Assembly: GCF_039595395.1 (NCBI RefSeq)
Contig: NZ_JBCNLP010000001.1
Coordinates: forward strand, 1,922,001 to 1,986,000
Direction: 5' to 3'
Length of the DNA stretch: 64,000 bases
Source of the DNA: Novosphingobium sp.
GTDB taxonomy: Bacteria > Pseudomonadota > Alphaproteobacteria > Sphingomonadales > Sphingomonadaceae
Of this stretch, positions 54,723 to 63,275 are shown piece after piece. A program made the translations under genes and the position numbers. The notes below the pieces were generated by a model. The model saw only the letters and a program-made list of their open reading frames with translations. It had not been told where the DNA came from and did not search any database. Position 1 is the stretch's first letter. Every line of letters starts with the position of its first letter.

Positions 54723-56531
54723 ATGTCCGCCCCTTCCTACAAGATCATCGACCATATCTATGACACCGTGGTGGTGGGCGCGGGCGGTTCGGGCCTGCGC
54801 GCCACGATGGGTGCTGCCGAAGCCGGTCTGAAGACCGCCTGCATCACCAAGGTGTTCCCCACCCGCAGCCACACCGTGGCGGCGCAGGGCGGCATCGCGG
54901 CCAGCCTGTGCAACAACACGCCCGACCACTGGACCTGGCACATGTACGACACCGTGAAGGGGTCGGACTGGCTGGGCGACCAGGACGCCATCGAATATAT
55001 GGTGCGCGAGGCCCCTGCCGCCGTTTACGAGCTGGAGCACGCCGGCGTGCCCTTCAGCCGCAACGCCGACGGCACGATCTATCAGCGCCCCTTCGGCGGC
55101 CACATGCAGAACATGGGCGAAGGCCCGCCGGTGCAGCGCACCTGCGCCGCTGCCGACCGCACCGGCCACGCCATGCTTCACGCGCTGTATCAGCAGTCGC
55201 TCAAGTATGACGCCGACTTCTTCATCGAATATTTCGCCATCGACCTCATCATGGACAATGGCAAATGCGTCGGCGTGATCGCGCTGTGCATGGATGATGG
55301 CACGATCCACCGCTTCCGTTCGCAGGCCGTGGTGCTGGCGACCGGCGGCTATGGCCGTTCCTATTACACCGCCACCTCGGCCCATACCTGCACCGGCGAC
55401 GGCGGCGGCATGGTGCTGCGCGCCGGCCTGCCCCTGCAGGACATGGAATTCGTGCAGTTCCACCCCACCGGCATTTACGGCGCGGGCGTGCTGATCACCG
55501 AGGGCGCGCGCGGCGAGGGCGGTTATCTGACCAACGCGCAGGGCGAGCGTTTCATGGAGCGTTATGCTCCCTCGGCGAAGGATCTGGCCTCGCGTGACGT
55601 GGTGTCGCGTTCGATGGCGCTGGAAATCCGCGAAGGTCGCGGCGTGGGTCCCCATGCCGACCACATCTACCTGCACCTCGATCACATCGATCCCAAGGTG
55701 CTGGCCGAGCGTCTGCCGGGCATCACCGAGAGCGGCAAGATCTTCGCCGGTGTCGACCTGACCCGCCAGCCGCTGCCTGTGGTGCCCACCGTGCACTACA
55801 ACATGGGCGGCATCCCCTGTAACTATCACGGCGAAGTCGTGACCATCGGCCCGGACGGCAATCCGGATCACGTGGTCCCCGGCCTGTTCGCCGTGGGTGA
55901 GGCGGCCTGCGTTTCGGTGCATGGCGCCAACCGTCTGGGTTCCAACTCGCTGATCGATCTCGTGGTCTTTGGCCGCGCCACTGGTCACCGTCTGAAGGAA
56001 ATCGTGAAGGCGGGCGCTGCCCAGCCCGAACTGCCCAAGGACTCGGCCGATCTGGCGCTGGGCCGTCTGGACCACTTCCGCAACGCCAATGGCACTGCCT
56101 CGACGGCGGAAATCCGCACCGAGATGCAGCGCGCCATGTCGCAGCACGCCGCCGTGTTCCGCACCGACGAGTTGATGGCCGAAGGCAAGCACAAGCTGGC
56201 CGACACCTATGCCCGCATGAAGGACATCAAGGTGACCGACCGCTCGCTGATCTGGAACAGCGATCTGGTCGAGACGCTGGAGCTGGACAACCTGATCAGC
56301 CAGGCTTCGGTCACGCTGCATGGCGCCCATGCCCGCAAGGAAAGCCGCGGCGCCCACGCGCATGAGGATTTCCCCGATCGCAACGACGCCGAGTGGATGA
56401 AGCACACCGTCGCCTGGTTCGACGGTTGGGGCGGCAATGGCGGCGGTGTGAAGCTGGATTACCGTCCGGTCCACGAATACACGCTGACCGACGACGTCAG
56501 CTACATCAAGCCCAAGAAGCGCGTCTACTGA
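54723..56531 (+). CDS. sdhA: Succinate dehydrogenase flavoprotein subunit
   Basis: 602 residues. The FAD-binding VVVGAGGSGLRATMGAAEAG, the covalent-FAD His in TRSHTVAAQGGIAASL, the active-site region HPTGIYGAGVLITEGARGEG and the Arg-containing HGANRLGSNSLIDLVVFG are all present, and the C-terminus RKESRGAHAHEDFPDRND is standard. It oxidises succinate in the TCA cycle. A terminator follows 26 bases after the stop, and sdhB is not found in the rest of the window. Confidence 0.96.
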   Translation: MSAPSYKIIDHIYDTVVVGAGGSGLRATMGAAEAGLKTACITKVFPTRSHTVAAQGGIAASLCNNTPDHWTWHMYDTVKGSDWLGDQDAIEYMVREAPAAVYELEHAGVPFSRNADGTIYQRPFGGHMQNMGEGPPVQRTCAAADRTGHAMLHALYQQSLKYDADFFIEYFAIDLIMDNGKCVGVIALCMDDGTIHRFRSQAVVLATGGYGRSYYTATSAHTCTGDGGGMVLRAGLPLQDMEFVQFHPTGIYGAGVLITEGARGEGGYLTNAQGERFMERYAPSAKDLASRDVVSRSMALEIREGRGVGPHADHIYLHLDHIDPKVLAERLPGITESGKIFAGVDLTRQPLPVVPTVHYNMGGIPCNYHGEVVTIGPDGNPDHVVPGLFAVGEAACVSVHGANRLGSNSLIDLVVFGRATGHRLKEIVKAGAAQPELPKDSADLALGRLDHFRNANGTASTAEIRTEMQRAMSQHAAVFRTDELMAEGKHKLADTYARMKDIKVTDRSLIWNSDLVETLELDNLISQASVTLHGAHARKESRGAHAHEDFPDRNDAEWMKHTVAWFDGWGGNGGGVKLDYRPVHEYTLTDDVSYIKPKKRVY

Positions 56532-56557
56532 TCGCTCTTCGCACGGTCTGAAAAGAG

Positions 56558-56592
56558 GGGCTGGAAAGCTTGGGCTTTCCGGCCCTTTTGTT
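56558..56592 (+). terminator. Rho-independent terminator after sdhA
   Basis: GGGCTGGAAAGC (56558-56569) pairs with GCTTTCCGGCCC (56574-56585; one T-G wobble) around a 4-base loop and is followed by TTTTGTT. It ends the sdhC-sdhD-sdhA transcript. Confidence 0.8.
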
Positions 56593-56674
56593 GCGCAGCC
56601 GTTGCTGGCTGACGATGCTGTGTATCACGCGCGGGATGGGGCAGGAAGCATCTTGCCCGGCGCGCCGCTTTGTG

Positions 56675-58246
56675 ATGGTTTACACGCCGATGAACTGGTT
56701 CAAGTTGGCGACGAATCGAAACACACAGTCAAGCTGTGCTGCCCTGACCGCTATGGCGATGGTCGCCATGGTGTGCCAGCCGCTGGCGGCTGCCTCGTCG
56801 CATCACGATTCCGGGCTGGAGCAGCAATTGCTCGCCAGCATCACGCAACTGGCCAGCGACGACTTCGCCGGGCGCGAGCCGGGCACCGAGGGCGAGAAAA
56901 AGACCCTGCGCTATCTGGCCAAGCAATGGTTCGATATCGGGCTGGTCTCGGGCACCAATGATCCCTCGCATCCCTGGTTTCAGCCCGTGACGCTGGTGGG
57001 GCGCGAACCGGTGGGCTCGCGCGCGAGTTTCGCGCGGCGAGGTCGACCGGTGCTGGTCGGGCCCGAGGACGTGCGGGTGATGACCTTTGGGCGCCGGGGC
57101 ATCGTGCAGAATGCGCCTTTCTATTTCGTGGGCCGCATGGCGGGTGATCTGCCTTCGCGCACCGAACTGGCGGGGCGCGTCGCGGTGATCTTCGACAAGC
57201 CCTCGCCGCGCGTGGGGGGCGAGGTGCTGCCGCTGGCGGTGCGTCAGAACGCCCTGCTCGAGGGCGGCGCGGCGGCGGTGCTCACCATTCTCGACAGCTA
57301 TCGCACCATCGCTTCGGTCAGCGAGCGGCGGCGCCATCAGGGTTTTGCTCTGGCCGATGACGCGCCCGAGGGCGATCTTGAGGCCTATGTCACCATGGAG
57401 GGCATGGCGCGGCTTCTGGGCGGACGCGATGCGCTCGACGCGCTGTCCAACGAGGCCAATCGCCCGGATTTCGCGCCGCGTCTGCTCGACCTGACCGGCA
57501 GTTTCGAGGCGACCACCCGCCAGACCACCATCCGCACCCACAATGTCATCGGTCGCCTGCCGGGGCGTCATCCCGAGGAAGGCGCGGTGCTGCTGCTGGC
57601 ACATTGGGACCATTTCGGCACCTGCGGCACGGGCAAGATCGGCGAGCATCTGATCTGCAATGGCGCCATCGACAATGCCAGCGGCCTGGCCGGGCTGACC
57701 GAGATCGCGCGCCGTCTGGTGCATCAGCCGGGCGGGCCGCCGGATCGCGACATTTATGTGCTGGCCACCACGGCGGAGGAAATGGGGCTGCTGGGCGCCC
57801 AGGCCTTTGCCGAGAGCCCGCCGCTGCCGCTGGGCAAGATCGTGGCGGCCTTCAACCTCGACAGCATCGCGATTGCGCCCGCCGGTGGCCCGCTGGGCGT
57901 GGTGGGGCAGGGGATGACGCGGCTCGACTCGGGGCTGGCCACCGTCGCGCGTGAGCAGCATCGCAAGATCGCTGCCTCGGACTGGCCCAACACCTTTCTC
58001 AAGCGGCAGGATGGCTGGGCATTGATCAGCCATGACATTCCCGCGGTGATGATCACCTCGGCCTATGGCGACCGGCCGCGTTTCCAGCATTACCTCGAAA
58101 CCGACTATCACCGGCCCGGCGATGTGGTGAAACCGGGGCTGGAACTGGGCGGCGCGGCCGAGGATGTGTGGTTTCATGTCGCGCTGGTGCGCTATTTCGC
58201 CGATCCGCGTCGCTGGAGTGCCAGCGTTTCCAGCGCCGAGCGATAA
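56675..58246 (+). CDS. M28-family zinc aminopeptidase, secreted
   Basis: 523 residues from MVYTPMNWFK (56690 is an alternative start); a signal peptide precedes AAASSHHDSG. The peptidase domain carries the metal ligands in LLLAHWDHFGTCG, GAIDNASGLAGLTEIARRLV, ATTAEEMGLLGAQAFAESPP, FNLDS and ETDYHRPGDVV, the complete M28 set. A PA-like insert lies between about residues 150 and 270. It probably removes N-terminal amino acids from peptides in the periplasm. It faces a second M28 gene (58808-60640). Confidence 0.9.
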   Translation: MVYTPMNWFKLATNRNTQSSCAALTAMAMVAMVCQPLAAASSHHDSGLEQQLLASITQLASDDFAGREPGTEGEKKTLRYLAKQWFDIGLVSGTNDPSHPWFQPVTLVGREPVGSRASFARRGRPVLVGPEDVRVMTFGRRGIVQNAPFYFVGRMAGDLPSRTELAGRVAVIFDKPSPRVGGEVLPLAVRQNALLEGGAAAVLTILDSYRTIASVSERRRHQGFALADDAPEGDLEAYVTMEGMARLLGGRDALDALSNEANRPDFAPRLLDLTGSFEATTRQTTIRTHNVIGRLPGRHPEEGAVLLLAHWDHFGTCGTGKIGEHLICNGAIDNASGLAGLTEIARRLVHQPGGPPDRDIYVLATTAEEMGLLGAQAFAESPPLPLGKIVAAFNLDSIAIAPAGGPLGVVGQGMTRLDSGLATVAREQHRKIAASDWPNTFLKRQDGWALISHDIPAVMITSAYGDRPRFQHYLETDYHRPGDVVKPGLELGGAAEDVWFHVALVRYFADPRRWSASVSSAER

Positions 58247-58370
58247 TGTCATCCGCGTAAATTCTTGTGATGGTGAGGCTGTTCATTGACGGTTCGGTCG
58301 CCGCGCAATAGTTTCCCATCCGCGCTTCGCTTGCGTGCCTGGCGCGACTTGTCTCTTGAGGAGGGATGAC

Positions 58371-58688
58371 ATGAAGAAACTGATTTTGCCTCTGGCTTTG
58401 CTTGCTGTTCTCGCCGTTCCCGCCACGGCCGAAGCGGCCACCTGCCGCAATGCCAAGGGCCAGTTCGCCAAGTGCGGCACGCCCGGCGCCAAGCCCGACG
58501 GTGCTGCCAAGGCGGCTCCTGCCATGAAGCCTGCGCCCGCGATGAAGGCGGCTCCCGCCATGAAGGCCGCGCCCGCGATGACCGCCGCTCCGGCGATGAA
58601 GCCCATGGCCAAGGCCGAGCCTGCTGCCGCCCCCGCCAAGAAGAAGGGCCCCTGCAAGGACGCCAAGGGCAAGTTCGTGAAGTGCTGA
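58371..58688 (+). CDS. Small secreted Met/Ala/Pro-rich repeat protein
   Basis: 105 residues from MKKLILPLALLAVLAVPATA, a signal peptide, preceded by a strong GAGGAGG site. The mature protein has two matching ends, CRNAKGQFAKC and CKDAKGKFVKC, each a two-cysteine K-G-F loop. Between them is a tract of about six PAMKAA-type repeats with a methionine every five residues. No family is recognised. The paired Cys motifs and the regular Met spacing are compatible with metal binding, but this is a guess. A strong bidirectional terminator follows. Confidence 0.8.
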   Translation: MKKLILPLALLAVLAVPATAEAATCRNAKGQFAKCGTPGAKPDGAAKAAPAMKPAPAMKAAPAMKAAPAMTAAPAMKPMAKAEPAAAPAKKKGPCKDAKGKFVKC

Positions 58689-58711
58689 TCGGCACCTGAC
58701 GCGCTGAAACG

Positions 58712-58756
58712 AAAAACCGGCGGGGGCTGCGATAATGCCCCCGCCGGTTTTCTTTT
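58712..58756. terminator. Bidirectional terminator between the small gene and the second M28 gene
   Basis: AAAACCGGCGGGGGC (58713-58727) pairs perfectly with GCCCCCGCCGGTTTT (58737-58751) around TGCGATAAT and is followed by CTTTT. It serves both convergent genes. Confidence 0.9.
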
Positions 58757-58807
58757 GCCTGCCATCCGCCTGAAGAGGCGCGGCGCACCGCGCCCCTTCG
58801 CGAAGGC

Positions 58808-60640
58808 TTACTTGCTGTCGGCGCGCGCCGCCTTGGGCGCGAAGAGGTTGCCGAAGAAGTCACCCTTGTACCACAGCGGCGGCGTGTCCGAATCCGCCAT
58901 GGCGCTGGTGATGCGCCAGTTGGCCTCGGCAAAGCGGGCGCCCGCGCGCCAGTTGATGGGCTGCGACAGGTCGTCGCCCGGCTTGTGGTAGGTGGTCTTC
59001 ATGAACTGGCCCCACTGCGCCGCGCCGCCATTGGCATAGCCGGTGGCCAGGAACACGGCAGGCACGCCCTGTTTCACGAACATATAGTGGTCCGAGCGGA
59101 CGAAGATGTTCTCGGTGGGCATGGGATCGGGGCTGAGCGAGAGCTGCATCGCTTTGCCCGAATTGGCCACGATCTTGCCCAGCGTCGAATGGTCGGCGCC
59201 GAAGGCCACCAGATCGGTGAAGGGATAGAGCAGCACCGGCATGTCGAGATCGACATTGCCGACGATCTTCTCGACCGGCACGGCGGGATGGCGGGCGAAG
59301 AAGTCGGCGCCCAGCAGGCCCTTTTCCTCGCCAGTCGAGACCAGGAAGATCACGCTGCGGCGCGGGCCCTTACCCTGCTTGGCCTCCTGCGCCATCACGT
59401 GGGCGACTTCGAGCAGGGTGGAGGTGCCCGCCGCATTGTCCAGCGCGCCGTTGTAGATGCGGTCCTTGTCCGCAGGCTCGCCGGGCTTGGGGGCATCGAC
59501 GCCGAGATGGTCGAGATGGCCCGAGAGCACCACATACTGGTCCTTCAGCGCCGGATCGCTGCCGGGGATCATGCCCGCGACATTGGGGCTGGTGACGCGG
59601 GTCGAGGCGAAGTTGCCATAGATCCGCGCGCTGCCCTTCAGCGCAAAGCCCTTCACCGCCACCGGCTTGCCCTTGACCCACGGGCGTTCGGCCAGTGCGC
59701 GGAGCTGCGTCAGCGACTGCGGCGCGCCCGCCAGCAGGGCATTGGCGGCATCGTCGTCCAGCGAGGCGCTGGCGCGGATGCCGGTGGCATTGTCATGTGC
59801 CTTGCCGGCGTTGGGGCCGGTGGTGTCGACCCAGTTGAAGCGCGGGGTGCCGGCATATTGCAGGCTGCGCTCCCACGGGCGGACCTTCAGCGAGGCGTTG
59901 GTGCCGATGGTGATGATGCCGATGGCGCCGTGAGCGGCGGCGGCCTCACCCTTGGTGGCGCCGATATGGGCGGCTTCTTCCGAGGGCAGACCCGAAGGGA
60001 AGCCCGAGAGCAGGACCACGATCTTGCCCTTCACATCCAGGCCCTTGTAGTCGTCGAGGCCGTATTGGGCGTTTTCCAGACCATAGCCGACGAAGACCAG
60101 CGGGGCGGAGACGTCCAGCTTGCTCTCGGTGACCGAGATGCCGACCAGCGCGTCCTTGCCCTGGGCAAAGGTGATCGCCTTGCCGTTGGCGCCCGTGAAG
60201 TCCACGCCCGAGGGGCCTTCGGCGCGGGTGGTCTTCTGGAAGGTGATGCGCTGCAGCCAGCTACGGCCATTCGCGGACTGGTCGCCCATCGGCGTCAGGC
60301 CCAGGCCGGTGAAGCGCGAGGCGACATAGCGGGCGGCGATCTCATGGCCCTGGCTGCCCGTGTCGCGGCCCAGCAGCAGATCGTCGGCGAAGAAGGTCAC
60401 ATCGGCCTGAATGCGCGCCGGCGAAAAGCGCGGGTCGAGCGGCAGGGCGGCCTCGGCGATCGTCGGGCCTGCGGTGGAGACGGCTTCTTCCTTGGCCGGG
60501 GTCTGCGGGCCCATGCCCAGCGTCATGCCCGCGATGTCGAGCGCATCGTCATCCTCATGGGCGGCCAGCGGGGCGGCCAGTGCCAGCGAGGCGACAGAGA
60601 TCAGCGCGAAAGAGCGCAGGGCAGAGCGAAACTTGGTCAT
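58808..60640 (-). CDS. M28-family zinc peptidase with PA domain, secreted
   Basis: 610 residues from MTKFRSALRSFALISVASLA (signal peptide ending AAPLAAHE). A frame open to 60823 has no signal and is not used. Metal ligands: VLSGHLDHLGVDAP, GALDNAAGTSTLLEVAHVMA, STGEEKGLLGADFFARHP, NVDLD and YHKPGDDLSQP. A PA insert (PLVFVGYGLENAQYGLDDYK) lies in the middle. It is distinct in sequence from the first M28 protein, so these are not recent duplicates. It is divergent from the RSH gene. Confidence 0.92.
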   Translation of the reverse strand: MTKFRSALRSFALISVASLALAAPLAAHEDDDALDIAGMTLGMGPQTPAKEEAVSTAGPTIAEAALPLDPRFSPARIQADVTFFADDLLLGRDTGSQGHEIAARYVASRFTGLGLTPMGDQSANGRSWLQRITFQKTTRAEGPSGVDFTGANGKAITFAQGKDALVGISVTESKLDVSAPLVFVGYGLENAQYGLDDYKGLDVKGKIVVLLSGFPSGLPSEEAAHIGATKGEAAAAHGAIGIITIGTNASLKVRPWERSLQYAGTPRFNWVDTTGPNAGKAHDNATGIRASASLDDDAANALLAGAPQSLTQLRALAERPWVKGKPVAVKGFALKGSARIYGNFASTRVTSPNVAGMIPGSDPALKDQYVVLSGHLDHLGVDAPKPGEPADKDRIYNGALDNAAGTSTLLEVAHVMAQEAKQGKGPRRSVIFLVSTGEEKGLLGADFFARHPAVPVEKIVGNVDLDMPVLLYPFTDLVAFGADHSTLGKIVANSGKAMQLSLSPDPMPTENIFVRSDHYMFVKQGVPAVFLATGYANGGAAQWGQFMKTTYHKPGDDLSQPINWRAGARFAEANWRITSAMADSDTPPLWYKGDFFGNLFAPKAARADSK

Positions 60641-60905
60641 GATTGCAGGCGGCTCCCGGAACTGTTCGGCGCGCTTTAGAATCCTTGCGCGTGTGGGCAG
60701 CTTTATTACGAGTGTTGCGCGCGACGGCAAGAGGTTCCGCGCCAGCGACAGGCTGCAGCCGCTTGGGGGATTTGACGTATCTGGCCGGTATCTGGCTATT
60801 GCGGCACACCCTGTGGCAAACACGCATCAAAAGCACATTCACGATCAGACAAATCGCCCATTAAGGCTTGCCCGCCCGTGGCGCATCGCTCACATTAAGC
60901 CCACG

Positions 60906-62999
60906 ATGCTACGCCAATACGAACTTGTCGAAAGAGTGCTTTCCTACGCCCCGGACGCGGACGAGGCGATGCTGAACCGTGCCTATGTCTACACCGTGCA
61001 GAAACACGGCAGCCAGAAGCGCGCCAGCGGTGACCCCTATTTCAGCCATCCGGTCGAGGTGGCGGGGCTGATGACCGAGCTGAAGCTCGATGTCGAAACG
61101 ATCATCACCGCGCTGCTCCACGATACGGTGGAGGACACGCTGGCCACCGTCGACGAGATCGAGAAGCTCTTCGGGCCCAATGTGGCACGGCTCGTCGATG
61201 GCGTGACCAAGCTCTCCAAGATCGAGGCGATGACCGAAAAGGAGCGCGCGGCGGAGAACCTGCGCAAGTTCCTGCTGGCCATGAGCGAGGATCTGCGCGT
61301 GCTGCTGGTGAAGCTGGCGGACCGGCTGCACAACATGCGCACGCTGCATTTCATCAAGAGCGAGGACAAGCGCCGCCGCATCGCCAAGGAAACCATGGAA
61401 ATCTATGCCCCGCTCGCCGAGCGCGTGGGTATGTATGAGTATATGCGCGAGATGCAGTTGCTGGCCTTCCAGCAGCTGGAGCCCGAGGCTTACGAGACCA
61501 TCACCGCCCGTCTGGCGCAGATCCGCGAGACCGATGGCGGGCAGGTCGATGAGATTGCTTTGGCCATCAGCCAGACGCTGACCTCGATGGGGGTGAAATG
61601 TCAGGTCTGGGGGCGCGAGAAGCATCCTTATTCGATCTGGCGCAAGATGGCCGAGCGCCATGTCTCCTTCGACAGCATCACCGACATCATGGCCTTCCGC
61701 GTGCTGGTCGAGGATGTCGAGGATTGCTATCGCGCGATCGGCCTGCTGCACACGACGTGGCAGATGATTCCGGGGCGCTTCAAGGATTACATCTCGACCC
61801 CCAAGAGCAATGGCTACAAGTCGCTGCACACCTCGCTGATCTATGAGAACTCGATGCGCATGGAGGTGCAGATCCGCACCTGGGACATGCATGAGACCAA
61901 TGAATATGGCCTCGCCGCGCATTGGAGCTACAAGCAGGGTGGGGTGGCGCCCGATGGTCAGGTGGGCTGGCTGCGCGATCTGATCGAGGTGATCGACGAC
62001 AGCCACGATGCCGAGGAGCTGCTCGAAAACACCAAGATGGCGATCTATCAGGATCGCATCTTCGCCTTCACCCCCAAGGGAGCGCTGCATCAGTTGCCCA
62101 AGGGCGCGACGCCGATCGACTTCGCCTATGCCGTGCATACCGACCTGGGCAGCATGGCGGTGGGCGCCAAGATCAATGGCCGCCATGTGCCGATGCGCAC
62201 CGCGCTGGGCAATGGCGATGTGGTGGAGATCATCAAGAACCGCAGCGCCAGTCCGCAATTGGCGTGGCTGGGCTTTGCCGTCACGGGCAAGGCGCGCGCT
62301 GCCATCCGCCGCGCGGTGCGCGCGAAAGAACGTTCGGAAATCGCCGCCATCGGCGCGGATCTCTTCGACGAACTGGTCGAACGCCTGCCGACCAAGGTGG
62401 GCAAGAAGGCGCGCGGCGAGGCGGTGAAGCGTCTCGGCTTCAAGACCGAGGAAGAGATGCTCGTCGCCATCGGCAGCGCGAAGCTGGACGATGCCGCGGT
62501 GATGGAAGCCGTGCTGCCCGGCAGCGCCAAGACCTTGGCCGAAACCGACCAGTGGCCCAAGCAGGAACGTGCCATCTCGATCAAGGGGCTCACGCCCGGT
62601 CTGGCCTTCCATCTGGCCGAATGCTGCCATCCGGTGCCCGGCGACCGCATCGTGGGCGTGAAGAAGCCCGGCGTGGGGGTGGAGGTCCACTCCATTTCCT
62701 GTGACGTGCTGGCCAGTGGGCAGGATCATGACTGGCTGGACCTGTCATGGGGCGCGCGCACCACGGGCGCCATCGGGCGCGTGCGCTGCGTGCTTTACAA
62801 CCGCCCCGGCACGCTGGCCGAGGTGACCGGCATCTTCGCCAGCACCAAGGCCAACATCGTCAGCCTGAAGATGGCCAGCCGCGATGAATTGTTCGGCACC
62901 TATGAGGTCGATCTGGATGTGGCCGATCTGGCGCATCTCACGCGGATCGTCTCCTCCCTGCGGGCCAGCGGTTCGGTGGCTCAGGCCGAAAGGCTCTGA
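60906..62999 (+). CDS. Bifunctional (p)ppGpp synthetase/hydrolase, RSH (SpoT-like)
   Basis: 697 residues from MLRQYELVERVLSYAPDA. The hydrolase HD pair is His72-Asp73 in LLHDTVEDTL, the same positions as E. coli SpoT. The synthetase carries REKHPYSIWRKM, TPKSNGYKSLHTSL and EVQIRTWDMHE. TGS (FTPKGALHQLPKGATPIDFA), a helical domain and a C-terminal ACT domain (VLYNRPGTLAEVTGIFAST) follow. It controls the stringent response. The open frame extending upstream to 60411 overlaps the divergent gene and is not used. Confidence 0.94.
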   Translation: MLRQYELVERVLSYAPDADEAMLNRAYVYTVQKHGSQKRASGDPYFSHPVEVAGLMTELKLDVETIITALLHDTVEDTLATVDEIEKLFGPNVARLVDGVTKLSKIEAMTEKERAAENLRKFLLAMSEDLRVLLVKLADRLHNMRTLHFIKSEDKRRRIAKETMEIYAPLAERVGMYEYMREMQLLAFQQLEPEAYETITARLAQIRETDGGQVDEIALAISQTLTSMGVKCQVWGREKHPYSIWRKMAERHVSFDSITDIMAFRVLVEDVEDCYRAIGLLHTTWQMIPGRFKDYISTPKSNGYKSLHTSLIYENSMRMEVQIRTWDMHETNEYGLAAHWSYKQGGVAPDGQVGWLRDLIEVIDDSHDAEELLENTKMAIYQDRIFAFTPKGALHQLPKGATPIDFAYAVHTDLGSMAVGAKINGRHVPMRTALGNGDVVEIIKNRSASPQLAWLGFAVTGKARAAIRRAVRAKERSEIAAIGADLFDELVERLPTKVGKKARGEAVKRLGFKTEEEMLVAIGSAKLDDAAVMEAVLPGSAKTLAETDQWPKQERAISIKGLTPGLAFHLAECCHPVPGDRIVGVKKPGVGVEVHSISCDVLASGQDHDWLDLSWGARTTGAIGRVRCVLYNRPGTLAEVTGIFASTKANIVSLKMASRDELFGTYEVDLDVADLAHLTRIVSSLRASGSVAQAERL

Positions 63000-63158
63000 T
63001 CTTTCGCGGCTTCGGGAGGGGGCGGAAAGGTTTGCGCAACGATCCATCTCTAGGAAGGCGTGACTCGGCGGAAAAATTTCACTGCCCTGTTGATCTGTGC
63101 TTGTCTCGGCGGCCTTGTCTGGCTTAGCCTCCGCAATTGGAAGTATGGGAAGAGGAGA

Positions 63159-63197
63159 GGGCTGGCCGGGGGAGTGCAAACCCCCTCGGACCAGCCC
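63159..63197 (+). other. Hairpin between the RSH and glycogen phosphorylase genes
   Basis: GGGCTGG (63159-63165) pairs with CCAGCCC (63191-63197), with an inner G-rich/C-rich pairing. There is no T-run. It lies in a 276-bp gap in which no gene is recognised, and may be part of the RSH 3' end or the phosphorylase leader. Confidence 0.4.
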
Positions 63198-63275
63198 CAC
63201 CGCCGCGAAGGGCATCAGGAATAACCGGTCGCGCGGAAGGTTTCAGGCGCGTGGCCCCGTCTGGGAGTGCAGCCT

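Noticed and set aside
60411..60905. N-terminal extension of the RSH protein
   Set aside because: It overlaps the divergent M28 gene, and the RSH family starts at MLRQYELVERV with the HD pair at the expected positions.
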